NCBI GenBank assembly: GCA_016800925.1 | Contig: JABCPU010000184.1 | Coordinates: 1-64,000, forward strand | Length of the DNA: 64,000 bases | Direction: 5' to 3' | DNA from: Suillus spraguei | Taxonomy: Eukaryota > Basidiomycota > Agaricomycetes > Boletales > Suillaceae | Part shown: piece by piece, positions 55,255 to 64,000 of the stretch | Layout of the letters: each line of letters begins with the position of its first letter | How positions within the stretch are numbered: the first letter of the stretch is position 1 | Notes under the pieces: generated by a model | Database searches by the model: none | What the model was told of the DNA's origin: nothing | Seen by the model: only the letters and a program-made list of their open reading frames with translations | Position numbers and translations under genes: made by a program

Positions 55255-56547
55255 ATGCCTCCCCGTAAAGCTCAAAACACACTCCGAGGAGCCGGACTTG
55301 GTCCGATCCAACGAGATCCCACACCCATCGTCCAAACATTTACCAGTTTCTCTCAACGCCGCGCAAGCATGAGCGACATAGGTCAGAGTATCTCCGCCCG
55401 TCAAGTCAGACCGGATCCGATAACACCAACTCGGAACCCGGATAACCCAGACCCAAATTCGCGCCCGACCATTCGCTTTGATGATGAGCTGCGCAGTAAT
55501 CTACCAGATGATGAAGTTGATGATCCGGACAACGAGGACCTGGATGACGAAGAAGATAAAATCCACCTAAACCCTCAGGACCGGGTCCTAGCCCAACTAT
55601 CCGTAGCCATTAACCACCTCGCTCGCAGTAGCCGTCGCACCCCCACCTCGGATGATAGCAAAGTCAAAGTCCGTGAGCCAGATACCTTCGATGGGTCCGA
55701 ACCTCGCAAGCTCCGGGCATTCTTCGTCCAATGTGAGCTCAACTTCCAGAGCAAACCTAGCGCTTTCCGTTCCGGACGCGCTAAAGTAAATTTCGCCCAA
55801 TCCTACCTTAAGGGTATGGCTCTCGAGTGGTTTGAGCCGGACCTCCTTTCGGACGGATATAGCAACCGTCCGGACTGGATGGATGACTACTCCGAGTTCA
55901 TGCTCGAGCTCCAAACCAATTTCGGACCACACGATCCCTCCGGAGACGCAGAGATGCAGCTAGAACAACTCCACATGCGTGACGGACAACGCATCAACAA
56001 GTACGTTGTAGAATTCCAGCGACTTGCCTCCCAAGTACGCGAATGGGGAGACGGAGCCCTACGACGCCAATTCTACAATGGACTTCCGGCCCGAATCAAA
56101 GATGAGATTAGTCGCATGGGTAAGCCCACTACCCTTTCGGAGTTCAAGACTCTCGCCCAGACCATCGATGCCCGTTACTGGGAACGGAGGGGCGAAGTCA
56201 CCCGAGAGAGTAGAACCACCTCTTCCAATCCCCCCAGGCAGTCAACATCCGACCGGACGAACTCCAACTCATCCGGATCCGATACGCCCAAAATCAATAA
56301 ACCCACATACTCCACAGCATCCTCTACCCCGAAAGTTTCGGATCTTCCTAGTGTTGTTGGTACAGACGGAAAGCTAACCACCCAGGAGCGTCAGAGACGT
56401 TTTGATAAAAAGCTCTGTATGTTCTGCGGCGGACCTGGTCACACTGCCCGGGAATGCACCAAATCCACTTCGCGCGCTGCCAAAGGCCGCGCCGCTGTGC
56501 TCACTCCGGAAACGGAACCGGAAGCCTCGGATGAGGCAAAAAATTAG
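55255..56547 (+). CDS. Gy2 gag polyprotein
   Basis: 430 residues from ATG at 55255, 51 bp after the LTR. A Pro/Asp-rich N-terminus and an acidic stretch precede the gag core (KVREPDTFDGSEPRKLRAFF, YLKGMALEWFEPDLL, DGQRINKYVVEFQRLASQVR, RQFYNGLPARIKDEI). A Ser/Thr-rich linker and the zinc knuckle CMFCGGPGHTAREC follow near residue 390. The stop TAG at 56545 is preceded by the heptamer AAAAAAT in the frame A AAA AAT, a classic -1 slippery form. The frame is open throughout. Confidence 0.92.
   Translation: MPPRKAQNTLRGAGLGPIQRDPTPIVQTFTSFSQRRASMSDIGQSISARQVRPDPITPTRNPDNPDPNSRPTIRFDDELRSNLPDDEVDDPDNEDLDDEEDKIHLNPQDRVLAQLSVAINHLARSSRRTPTSDDSKVKVREPDTFDGSEPRKLRAFFVQCELNFQSKPSAFRSGRAKVNFAQSYLKGMALEWFEPDLLSDGYSNRPDWMDDYSEFMLELQTNFGPHDPSGDAEMQLEQLHMRDGQRINKYVVEFQRLASQVREWGDGALRRQFYNGLPARIKDEISRMGKPTTLSEFKTLAQTIDARYWERRGEVTRESRTTSSNPPRQSTSDRTNSNSSGSDTPKINKPTYSTASSTPKVSDLPSVVGTDGKLTTQERQRRFDKKLCMFCGGPGHTARECTKSTSRAAKGRAAVLTPETEPEASDEAKN
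56538..56547 (+). promoter_or_regulatory. Canonical-type -1 frameshift site of Gy2 (A AAA AAT)
   Basis: The gag frame reads GCA AAA AAT TAG. A -1 slip on A AAA AAT yields AAA AAA TTA GTC, which continues into the frame that encodes the start of pol. The slippery heptamer directly touches the stop codon. A downstream structure was not analysed. Confidence 0.65.
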
Positions 56548-59500
56548 TCCGCAACCCTCCTGACTCCGTACGGGATGAGGGTCGCGTTGGCCCAACCCGT
56601 GCAATGGAACTACGACTCAACGCTGTAACTCTTCCTGATCCGAACTCTCTGTGTCCATATGTCTCTCTTCCATCTTTCTCCAATATATCTGACTTTCCGC
56701 CCTCATAGACTGTGGTTCCTCCCACTGCTTCATAGACACTGATTTCGTCCGAGAACATAAAATTCCTACCTATCAGATTCCTCCGCTTCCACTCCGTTTA
56801 TTTGATGGTACATGCAATAACAATATTGTCGAAGCCATAAACTTATCCGTCCGATTCTCCTCCGGTGTAATCACTTCCGACACGTTCTACGTCACCCCTT
56901 TGGATTCCTCATGTTATATCGTTCTCGGATATAGCTGGCTCACCCGACACAATCCGTTGATTGACTGGGTATTGGGCAGCATCGAGTTCCGAACTACTGA
57001 ACAAGGAGTGCCATTAACCCCATCCGCATCATCGCTGCCTCCGGACACACCGACCATGGCAGGAAAATCCAATCGACACCTCTGTTACCTTCGGGTATTC
57101 CACCCAAGGAAGATTCCTCCCCTCCAAAATCTCCGTCGCATCAGAGCATCCCATCTGTGGCGGAGGCTCCGCCTCTGACCAAATCCGAACCCTCCGCTGG
57201 TACCCCAGTCCCTAACATATCTTGATAAACGCAGTGGCCTTTTGCCGTGCCTGCAAGTTAGAAGGATCCACTCAGTTCAGCATCTACCTCCGTCCCTCCG
57301 AAGTAAACCTTCGATCCGCATCCGTATCATCCGATCCTCCAGACCTCTCCAGAATCCCTTCCGACTACCACGAATTTGCGGATGTCTTCGACAAAGGCAA
57401 AGCCGGACAACTTCCCCCACATCGACCCTACGACCTCAAGATTGAGTTGGAAGAAGGGGCTAGTCCGCCTCTCGGAACCATATACTCTCTTTCTCCGGTA
57501 GAGCTTGAGGCCCTTCGGAAGTTCCTTGACGAAAACATCTCGTCCGGACTTCTCCGCTCCTCATCTTCTCCCCACGGAGCCCCCTCCTATTTGTCAAAAA
57601 GAAGGATGGATCCCTCCGCCTTTGTGTGGATTTCCGCGGCCTTAACCACATCACCAAGAAAGACCGATATCCGTTACCCCTCATTGCCGACCTTCTTGAC
57701 TCCCCGAGCCGCGCTAAGGTATATACCAAAATTGATCTCCGATCTGCATATCACCTCGTCCGGATAACAGAAGGAGACGAGTGGAAGACTTCCTTCCGTA
57801 CGCGCTATGGCTCCTATGAATGGTTGGTGATGCCGGAAGGCCTCACGAATGCTCCGGCAGCTTTCCAGCGCTTTGTCAATAGCGTGTTTGCCGATATGCT
57901 GGACGTATGTGTTGTTGTATATCTGGATGACATCCTTATCTATTCCCAAGACCTTGCAAGTCATAAGGAACATGTCCGAGAAGTTTTACGACGTCTCCGT
58001 AAACACCGACTATATGCCAAACCCGAGAAATGCGAATTCCACTCCTCCTCCGTCGAGTATCTTGGTTACCTCCTATCTCCGGATGGCTTGACAATGTCGT
58101 CCGAGAAAATCCAGTCCATCATAGACTGGCCAGAGCCTCGGAAAGTCAAGGACATCCAATCTTTCCTCAGATTCGCTAATTTCTATCGTCGCTTCATCTT
58201 CAACTACTCGGATATCGTGGTTCCCCTTACTCGACTCACTCGCAAGGGCGTCACTTGGGACTTTTCCGAGGAATGCCGGAAGTCATTTAACGCACTCAAG
58301 AAAGCCTTCACGTCCGCTCCGGTGCTTACGCATTGGATTCCGAATGTTCCTATAGTTGTGGAAACTGATGCCTCGGATTATGCTATCGCTGGAATACTAT
58401 CCATTGTGTGCCCAGACTCGGAACTTCGTCCGGTGGCTTTTTACTCCCGGACACTGTCCGGTGCAGAACTCAACTATGACGTCCATGATAAGGAACTACT
58501 AGCCATCTATGCTGCGTTCCGAACCTGGCGCCATTACCTAGAAGGCTCGTCCGAGCCTATAGATGTTGTCACGGACCACAAGAACCTTGAGTATTTCTCT
58601 ACCACCAAACTGCTATCCCGTCGTCAGGCCCGCTGGTCCGAGTTCCTCCATCAGTTCAACCTCGTTATCCGTTACCGTCCTGGAAGACTCGGAGTCAAGC
58701 CAGATTCCCTCACTAGACGATGGGACGTCTACCCTAAAGAGGGGGATAAGGACTACGCTCAGATTAACCCTCACAACCTCCGCCAATATTTGCTTCGGAA
58801 CAATTAGCTTCGTCCCTACGAGCTTCCATTTTAGCAACTCCGGTCCTAAGAGCAGCTGTTCTTATGGACACCGAACACCTCCGGAAAGACATTCTGATAG
58901 CACTCCCTAATGACCCCATTGCACAAACACATTTTCCGGTTCCCTCAGATCCGAGATGGACAATAGACGATGGTGGATTCCTTTGTTGTGACAACCGCAT
59001 CTACGTTCCGGATACCAATGATCTACGACTTCGCATCCTCCGGAATTGCCATGACCACCCCCTATCCGGACATTTCGGACAGAATCGCACTCTCGAGCTC
59101 ATCCGACGCAACTATACCTGGCCCGGAGTACGGGCCTTTGTCAAAGAGTATGTCAGATCCTGCACATCCTGCGCCCGAGCCAAAGTTCCGAGACATAAGC
59201 CCTACGGTTACTCAAGCAACTTCCCGTCCCAGAAAAACCATGGAATTCCATCTCTATGGATTTCATTGAACAACTTCCGGACTCATCCGGCTTTACAGCC
59301 ATCCTCGTCATCATAGATCGTTTATCCAAGCAAGCCATATTCGTCCCGACCCACGACACCATCACTTCTCCTGATCTCGCCCGCCTATTTCTCCTCCATG
59401 TCTTCTCTAAGCATGGAGTCCCGTCCCATGTAACCTCGGATCGAGGAACAGAGTTCGTATCCCACTTCTTCCGTTCCCTAGGAAAGGCATTGGACATGGT

Positions 59501-60332
59501 CCTACACTTCACATCCGGATATCATCCCGAAGGGGACGGACAAACAGAACGTGCCAACCAAACGCTGGAACAGTACCTCCGGATCTACTGCAACTATCAG
59601 CAGGACAACTGGTCCGAGCTGCTGCCCCTCGCAGAGTTTGCATACAATAACGCTCCGAGTGCCACTACCGGAGTTTCACCTTTCTTCGCCAATAAAGGTT
59701 ATCATCCGAACATTTCCATCCATCCGGAACGCGACCTATCCTCCATCCGTGCCCAGGAATATGCCCTAGACCTTAACAAACTTCACCAGTTCCTCCGAGA
59801 TGAGATGTCCGAAGCTCAGAAACGCTATCAAGGACCCGCGGACGCTAAAAGACAGCCTGCTCCAGACTTCCGGATTGGAGAACAAGTCTTCGTCAAAGCC
59901 AAGTACTTCCGCTCCACCCGTCCGTCGAAGAAACTTTCGGAAAAGAATTTGGGACCATTCGAAATTATATCCCGCCCGGGTACTCATTCTTTCGCCATCC
60001 GACTTCCGGATTCTATGCGTTCCGTACATCCTGTTTTCCATGTCTCGCAGTTAGAGCCAGCAGTTCCGAACACCATTCCCAATCGCATCCAGCCTCCTCC
60101 GCCACCAGTCGAAGTCGACGGAGAACCAGAGTACGAGATATCCGAAATCCTGGACTCTAAACTGGACCGTCGTAGGCACCACTGTCAACTTCTATACCTC
60201 GTCCGTTGGTCCGGATACGAGGGAACGGACGAAGAAACTTCCTGGCTGCTGGCCACAGAACTCGGAAATGCATCAGATCTCGTAGCGGATTTCCACTCAG
60301 CATATCCGGACAAGCCTGGTCCCATTGCTTGA
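56548..60332 (+). pseudogene. Gy2 pol: protease, RT, RNase H, integrase, chromodomain, with about four or five frameshifts
   Basis: Parts in order: LIDCGSSHCFIDTDFVREHK (protease, about 56700), YIVLGYSWLTRHNPLIDW, YHEFADVFDKGKAGQLPPHR, then RT from 57626 ([49 protein letters not shown] with the catalytic Asp pair). RNase H follows ([25 protein letters not shown]). Integrase has NCHDHPLSGHFGQNRTLELI and CTSCARAKV for zinc binding, then MDFIEQLPDSSGF, TSDRGTEFVSHFF and DGQTERANQTLEQYLR for D, D and E. A chromodomain (YEISEILDSKL, LLYLVRWSGYEGTDEETSWL) closes the frame at 60332. Single-base shifts break it near 56705, 57100, 57590, 58780 and 59215. From 59256 to the end the frame is intact. Confidence 0.9.
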
Positions 60333-60389
60333 AGAGTACATAACGAAATATAAGTACAGTGAGGGCAGTAGCGGAAATCCGGATCTGGA

Positions 60390-61404
60390 CTAAGCACCAG
60401 TCTCCATTTCACCTCCGGCACCCCCAGTCTCCTCCCCAGTCCCATCCGCCATCTCTTCCCCAGTTCCATCCGCCATCTCCCCTCCATTCTCATCCGCCAC
60501 CTCTTCCCCAATCTCCTCACCAGCGCCATCCTTGTCGGATCCGGCAGAAACGGAAAGCCTAAATCCGGTCCGGATTTCCTCGATGAGCAGGGCCTGGAAT
60601 TCCCTCTGTTGCTGGAGGAAGGCCTCCATGGTGGAGCTCATCCGCTCCATGGCAATCCGACTCCCTTCCGCCGCCGCAATACCATCTTGGAGAAGTCCGT
60701 TGGTCCGCGCCAACTCAGCAATGATGCCATTAGCAGCGGCCACCCAAGCCTGATCATCGTACTCCACAAAATCCTCATCCGTACCTTCGATAGTGACTGG
60801 ATTAGAGAAGACATCCGCGTCCGCCACATCCGGAGTAGGACTCCTCTGACGGCGCTTGCCTTTGCCCTTCGGAGACGGAGTACCAGCAGGACGCTGCCTC
60901 TTCCGGCCCTTAGGCCCCTTAACGAATCCGGGCCTTCCAGGACAAGTGGCCTTGTCCTTCCGGCAGACGTCACAGGACTTAATCTACGAAACGTCGAAAT
61001 CAGCGGATCCGAAGTTTTTCGGACGACTCACCATGGCATTCTTCTCAGCATCATCCCACTGGCACATCCGGCCCTTAGTGACGCAACGAGAGCAGTACCC
61101 ATCCTTTGCCCCAGACGCAGGAGCAGCCTTGGCCTTTACCAACCCATTAATATCCGGATCCGGAAGAGTCCACAGCACTCACCCGAGCCTCAATCAGTGC
61201 TCTCCGCCTCTTCTCCTCCATCTCCCTCCGGATCTCCGCCAACTCAATCTGCTTCAACTCCTCCTGCCTTTTCCGCTCCTCCGCCTCTTTCCGCTTCCGT
61301 TCCGCCTCGGCTTCCGCTGCAGCCTTAGCAGCCGCCAGTTGCTGCTCCAGATCCGCCACAAGGTCAGCAGCAGACTTAGGGGCATCGGATTTCTTTCCAG
61401 ACAT
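60390..61404 (-). CDS. Antisense spliced gene inside Gy2: coiled-coil protein with Zn2Cys6-like cysteines
   Basis: On the opposite strand, exons 61404-61183, 61133-61032 and 60983-60390 join in phase 0 through introns of 50 and 48 nt (GTGAGT..AAAG and GTGAGT..GTAG). The ATG at 61404 gives a 305-residue protein. Residues about 12-74 are a charged coiled coil rich in Ala, Glu, Lys and Arg. Then come YCSRCVTKGRMCQW and, across the exon 2/3 join, SCDVCRKDKATCPG. Each is C-x2-C-x6-C, with 13 residues between them, a spacing close to the fungal Zn2Cys6 binuclear cluster. A basic stretch (KGRKRQRPAGTPSPKGKGKR) follows, then an acidic segment, a second coiled coil and a Gly/Glu repeat tail. It converges with pol, whose stop is 57 bp away. 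It may be an element-borne regulator or a host-type gene captured by the element. Confidence 0.8.
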
Positions 61405-61599
61405 GTTAGGAGACAAGTTTTGTTAACAAGGATATGAAGTGGGGGTAGGAATCATTTCGGACGTCTGACGTCCGTATATCTGTTGGATTACAGACTCAGC
61501 ACTACAACCATCAAACTTCCCCATCGTCTCGCATTAATCTTGTCCGATCCGGATCGACGCTTCTTGTGCCTCAGGGGTTCGGCCCTAAGGGGGGGATAC

Positions 61600-62367
61600 T
61601 GTCATATACCATACTTCTAATCTCAGATCCGATCATATCCGTCCAGATCCGATCGTTTCCATATCCGTCCGGTCCACAGATCCTGTCCGGACCACCCTCC
61701 GAATGTACTCACTTCTCGCACCTTAACTCCCTGGTGAACATCTGCGTCTATCTCCTTTCGTCATTTCTCCTACTACCGGTACTCCGGCTGTTTATATTTC
61801 CGTCCTGTGTTACTGATCCGTTTCCTGTGTTCATTTCCGATTCATGCTTACTGATCCGCTGTGCAATAACTAATAGACTTCCGTTACACTTCGTACATAG
61901 CCCTCGGTCCCGGACTTGCTAATTATCCGTCTTAGATACTTACTGTATATAAACCACTTGTAGATCTCCGTAGAACCTTAGTTCGAATATCATCTTAGAT
62001 TCTACTCATTCTGCCTCCTCCGGACTTAAGCCACTCTCCGCTTTAAGTCACCTTCCGAGACTTAGGATTGACTCCTATAGTCTATACCTCCGACTCTATC
62101 TTCGGATAGTCCATCTCCATTAGTTTCTAGTTAGGAACTCGTTCCGAAACTAGCCTTAATCTCTGTCCTCTCCTTACGTTCCGAATTACCTTCGGACGTG
62201 TTATATCCGACACCTTCGGACACCCGGATCCGTCACGCAACCCCTTCCGGGTCTTCGGACGAATAACTCCTCCCTGAAATAAGGGGCATTACTCGAGAAA
62301 GGGGCACAGTGTACGAACTGAGGCCAAAGCCCTTCGGATCTCTCTACCCTTGAGTACAGTCTTAACA
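61600..62367 (+). repeat. Gy2 3' LTR
   Basis: 768 bp, preceded by the polypurine tract. Compared with the 5' LTR there are about nine substitutions and one single-base deletion (accctccgaatg against accctcccgaatg), pointing to a recent insertion if both belong to the same event. Confidence 0.93.
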
Positions 62368-62551
62368 GGAAGGCACCTCTTTCAGTAAGGATTCTTTCGA
62401 TTTCGAGGGCGTGTCCTTCGCAGAGAATGGCGGCTTCAATGTAGGAGGTGTTGTCGATTTCAGCGGTAAGAGTTCCGTATTGTTCAGCTTCGGAGTCAGA
62501 GTCATTGGTGGCAGCGATGACGGGTGTGATGTAAGCAGTGGGGAAAGACAT
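62368..62551 (-). pseudogene. Gy1-E ORF3, 5' part only
   Basis: The start ATG at 62551 opens MSFPTAYITPVIAATNDSDS and matches the N-terminus of Gy1-B ORF3 (shared blocks FPTAYI.PV, SYIEAAILCEGHALEIERIL). The match ends after ERGAF, where Gy2 begins. It shows that the extra gene belongs to the family and not just to copy B. Confidence 0.8.
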
Positions 62552-62605
62552 TTCAATGGTGGTAGTTGATCAAGTGCTAGTGCGAGTTGATTGACTGAAG
62601 GGTAA

Positions 62606-63968
62606 TCAGAGGGCATGTTGCTTCTTATAAGCATTCAGGATTCGAGCGGAGTTCTTCAAGTTCTTTTCTGGGAGCCATTCGTTATCTCCTGATGAATATC
62701 CTTTCCAAGAGACGAGATAGCGTCGGCGGATGCTGGTTCCTTTGTGAGAAAGAATAGCTTCTATTTCATATTCTTCTTCTTCTTCGATGATATCAGGTGG
62801 TGGTTCGGGGAAGTTCGGGCTGTGTACGTCTGTTTCGCTATAGGATGATAAGACAGAAGCGTGAACGTGGGGTAGATTTTCCACTGCAGAGGGAGTTTGA
62901 GCGTGAACGTGATGGGAGATAAGACATCGATGATCGGGAAAGGTCCGTATCGCTTTGGGGCGAGTTTCCTTGATGGGAGTTTGAGTCTAAGATTGGCGGC
63001 AGATAGCCAAACCTTATCTCCAATCTTCCATGGGGTGTACTTATCTCCTCGGGATCGTTCGGCCATCGTTTGCATTGCAATGTTATGACAAGCGATTGCT
63101 TCTTCTCTTATCTTCTGCAGAGATCGTACTCGGTCTTCTGCTGCAGGACTGATGAATCGGGGATAAGATGAGGGATAGCGCGTGGTTCATATCCCATCAT
63201 CAGATAAAAGGGTGATGCATTCCTTGCATCGTGTTTTCGGTGGTTGTGGACGAATTTGGTGATTGGTAGGTGTTCTACCCAATCTTCGGGGTTGTTACGG
63301 CAGTAGATGCGTAGATATGTTTCGAGTTCTTGATTTAGCCTTTCAGTTTGACCATCAGTCTGCGGGTGATAAGCTGTGGATGGAGCGATGACGTAGTCGA
63401 GAAGTCGGGCAAGTTCCTTCGAGAAGCGAAATAGGAACTGCGGGCCTCGATCCAATATAACTTTGTCATGGAGTCCAAATCGATGGTAGACGTGTTTTAA
63501 AAATAGTTTAGCAACGCCTTCGGAAGTGATGGTTTTCAAACAAGGGATAATAATTACCCCCTTCATAAGGCCATGGTCTACCACAACCATGATACTGTCA
63601 AAGCCACCAGAGATAGGGAGGTCAGTGATAAGGTCAACAGAGACCTGGGAAAAAGGTCGAGTCACAGATGAGGGGATGGGAGTGAGCGGTGGGCGAACAG
63701 GATGTGTATCCGCTTTCATCTGCTGGCAAAGGGCGCACCCTTCCACATATTTCCAAATGTAGGAGCCCATAGCGGGCCACCAAGCTTCTCGTTTAACAAG
63801 CTCTTCTGTTTTGAATCTACCGGGATGACCCGCGGTAGGATGATCGTGATACCTTTTCAGGATATTGGAGCGATGCGCCGGTGGAATATAGGCGCGATTC
63901 TTAAAATAGAGGACGTTCTCCTCAATCTTCCAATCAGAGAGTGCCGATTTCATAGGAGGAAGGCACAC
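62606..63968 (-). pseudogene. Gy1-E integrase and chromodomain, lightly frameshifted
   Basis: The integrase frame 63968-63108 is open for 286 codons: LKRYHDHPTAGHPGRFKTEE and CALCQQMKADTHP (zinc-binding HHCC), VDLITDLPISGGFDS and LDRGPQFLFRFSKELA (the two Asp sites), [20 protein letters not shown] (Glu). A frameshift near 63120 leads to AERSRGDKYTPWKIGDKVWL, and another near 62860 to the chromodomain (YEIEAILSHKG, RRRYLVSWKGYSSGDNEWLP), ending at 62606. VILDRG replaces the usual VISDRG but keeps the catalytic Asp. There are fewer CGA-to-TGA stops than in copies A and B, so it is a younger copy. Confidence 0.88.
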
Positions 63969-64000
63969 GCCATCAAGGGCATCAGACGCCGTCTTGAAGA

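Larger units (their letters stand above)
54436..62367 (+). mobile_element. Ty3/gypsy chromovirus Gy2, complete with LTRs
   Basis: Two LTRs of 769 and 768 bp (54436-55204, 61600-62367; TGTCATATACC..GTCTTAACA) differ at only about ten positions by eye. The interior of 6.4 kb has gag, a frameshift-broken pol with chromodomain, an antisense spliced gene, and a polypurine tract (aagggggggatac) just before the 3' LTR. The 5 bp outside the LTRs differ (gacca and ggaag), and the two flanks come from oppositely oriented Gy1 copies. Confidence 0.92.
62368..64000 (-). mobile_element. Gy1 copy E, inverted, running out of the window
   Basis: Reading leftward from the window edge: integrase, chromodomain, then the first about 60 codons of ORF3, cut by the Gy2 3' LTR. 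It is the same family as copies A, B and D, in the opposite orientation. The rest of the element (gag, RT) should lie beyond 64000. Confidence 0.85.

Noticed and set aside
1..64000. CRISPR arrays, rRNA operons or bacterial promoters
   Set aside because: No regularly spaced short repeats with unique spacers, no rRNA-like conserved blocks, and a spliced eukaryotic gene structure throughout.

Overview
The window looks like nuclear DNA of a filamentous basidiomycete, class Agaricomycetes. Host genes are broken by many introns of about 45-60 nt with GT..AG ends. One gene encodes only the N-terminal tail of a cytoplasmic dynein heavy chain, as in the split dynein genes described in this class. The transposons are typical fungal chromoviruses, PIF/Harbinger and Tc1/mariner elements. 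No bacterial-style operons, CRISPR arrays, rRNA or convincing tRNA genes were seen. All splice sites were read by eye from frame continuity, and no search was run.

Layout. (1) 1-15.7 kb is a gene island. It holds a 3' gene fragment, two tandem genes of one unknown family (508-3979, minus), a tail-anchored P-loop GTPase with N-terminal repeats (4931-6876, minus), an unknown Ser-rich gene (8377-9578, minus), the dynein tail gene (10723-14830, plus) and two gene fragments. (2) 17.1-28.7 kb holds four copies of one secreted pepsin-family gene, arranged as two head-to-head pairs. Each pair lies in a near-perfect inverted repeat of about 2.3 kb arms around a 0.2 kb centre. All four copies have an altered first catalytic motif. 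Copy 3 is broken and joined to a Harbinger transposase remnant. (3) 28.7-32.7 kb is a largely intact PIF/Harbinger element with two convergent genes. (4) 32.7-34.5 kb is repeat-rich and has no recognisable gene. (5) 34.5-64 kb is a nested retrotransposon cluster.

The cluster can be ordered by who interrupts whom. A Ty3/gypsy chromovirus (family Gy1, copy A; LTR at 35769, body up to 50963) was split by a solo LTR of another family (R). R was split by a second Gy1 (copy B, 38124-47969, duplicated target tttta). Copy B then received a Tc1/mariner element, a solo LTR of family Gy2 and a third solo LTR type (X). Copy A also carries an inverted Gy1 solo LTR and a third Gy1 (copy D, from 50964). Copy D ends at a Gy2 element (54436-62367), beyond which lies an oppositely oriented Gy1 copy (E).

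Both retroelement families carry an extra Cys-rich gene between integrase and the 3' LTR. In Gy1 it is in sense orientation and has two CCHC fingers. In Gy2 it is antisense, spliced and has a Zn2Cys6-like cysteine pattern. Both families also show a compact -1 frameshift arrangement at the gag stop. Premature stops in the older copies are mostly CGA to TGA, pointing to decay at CpG.
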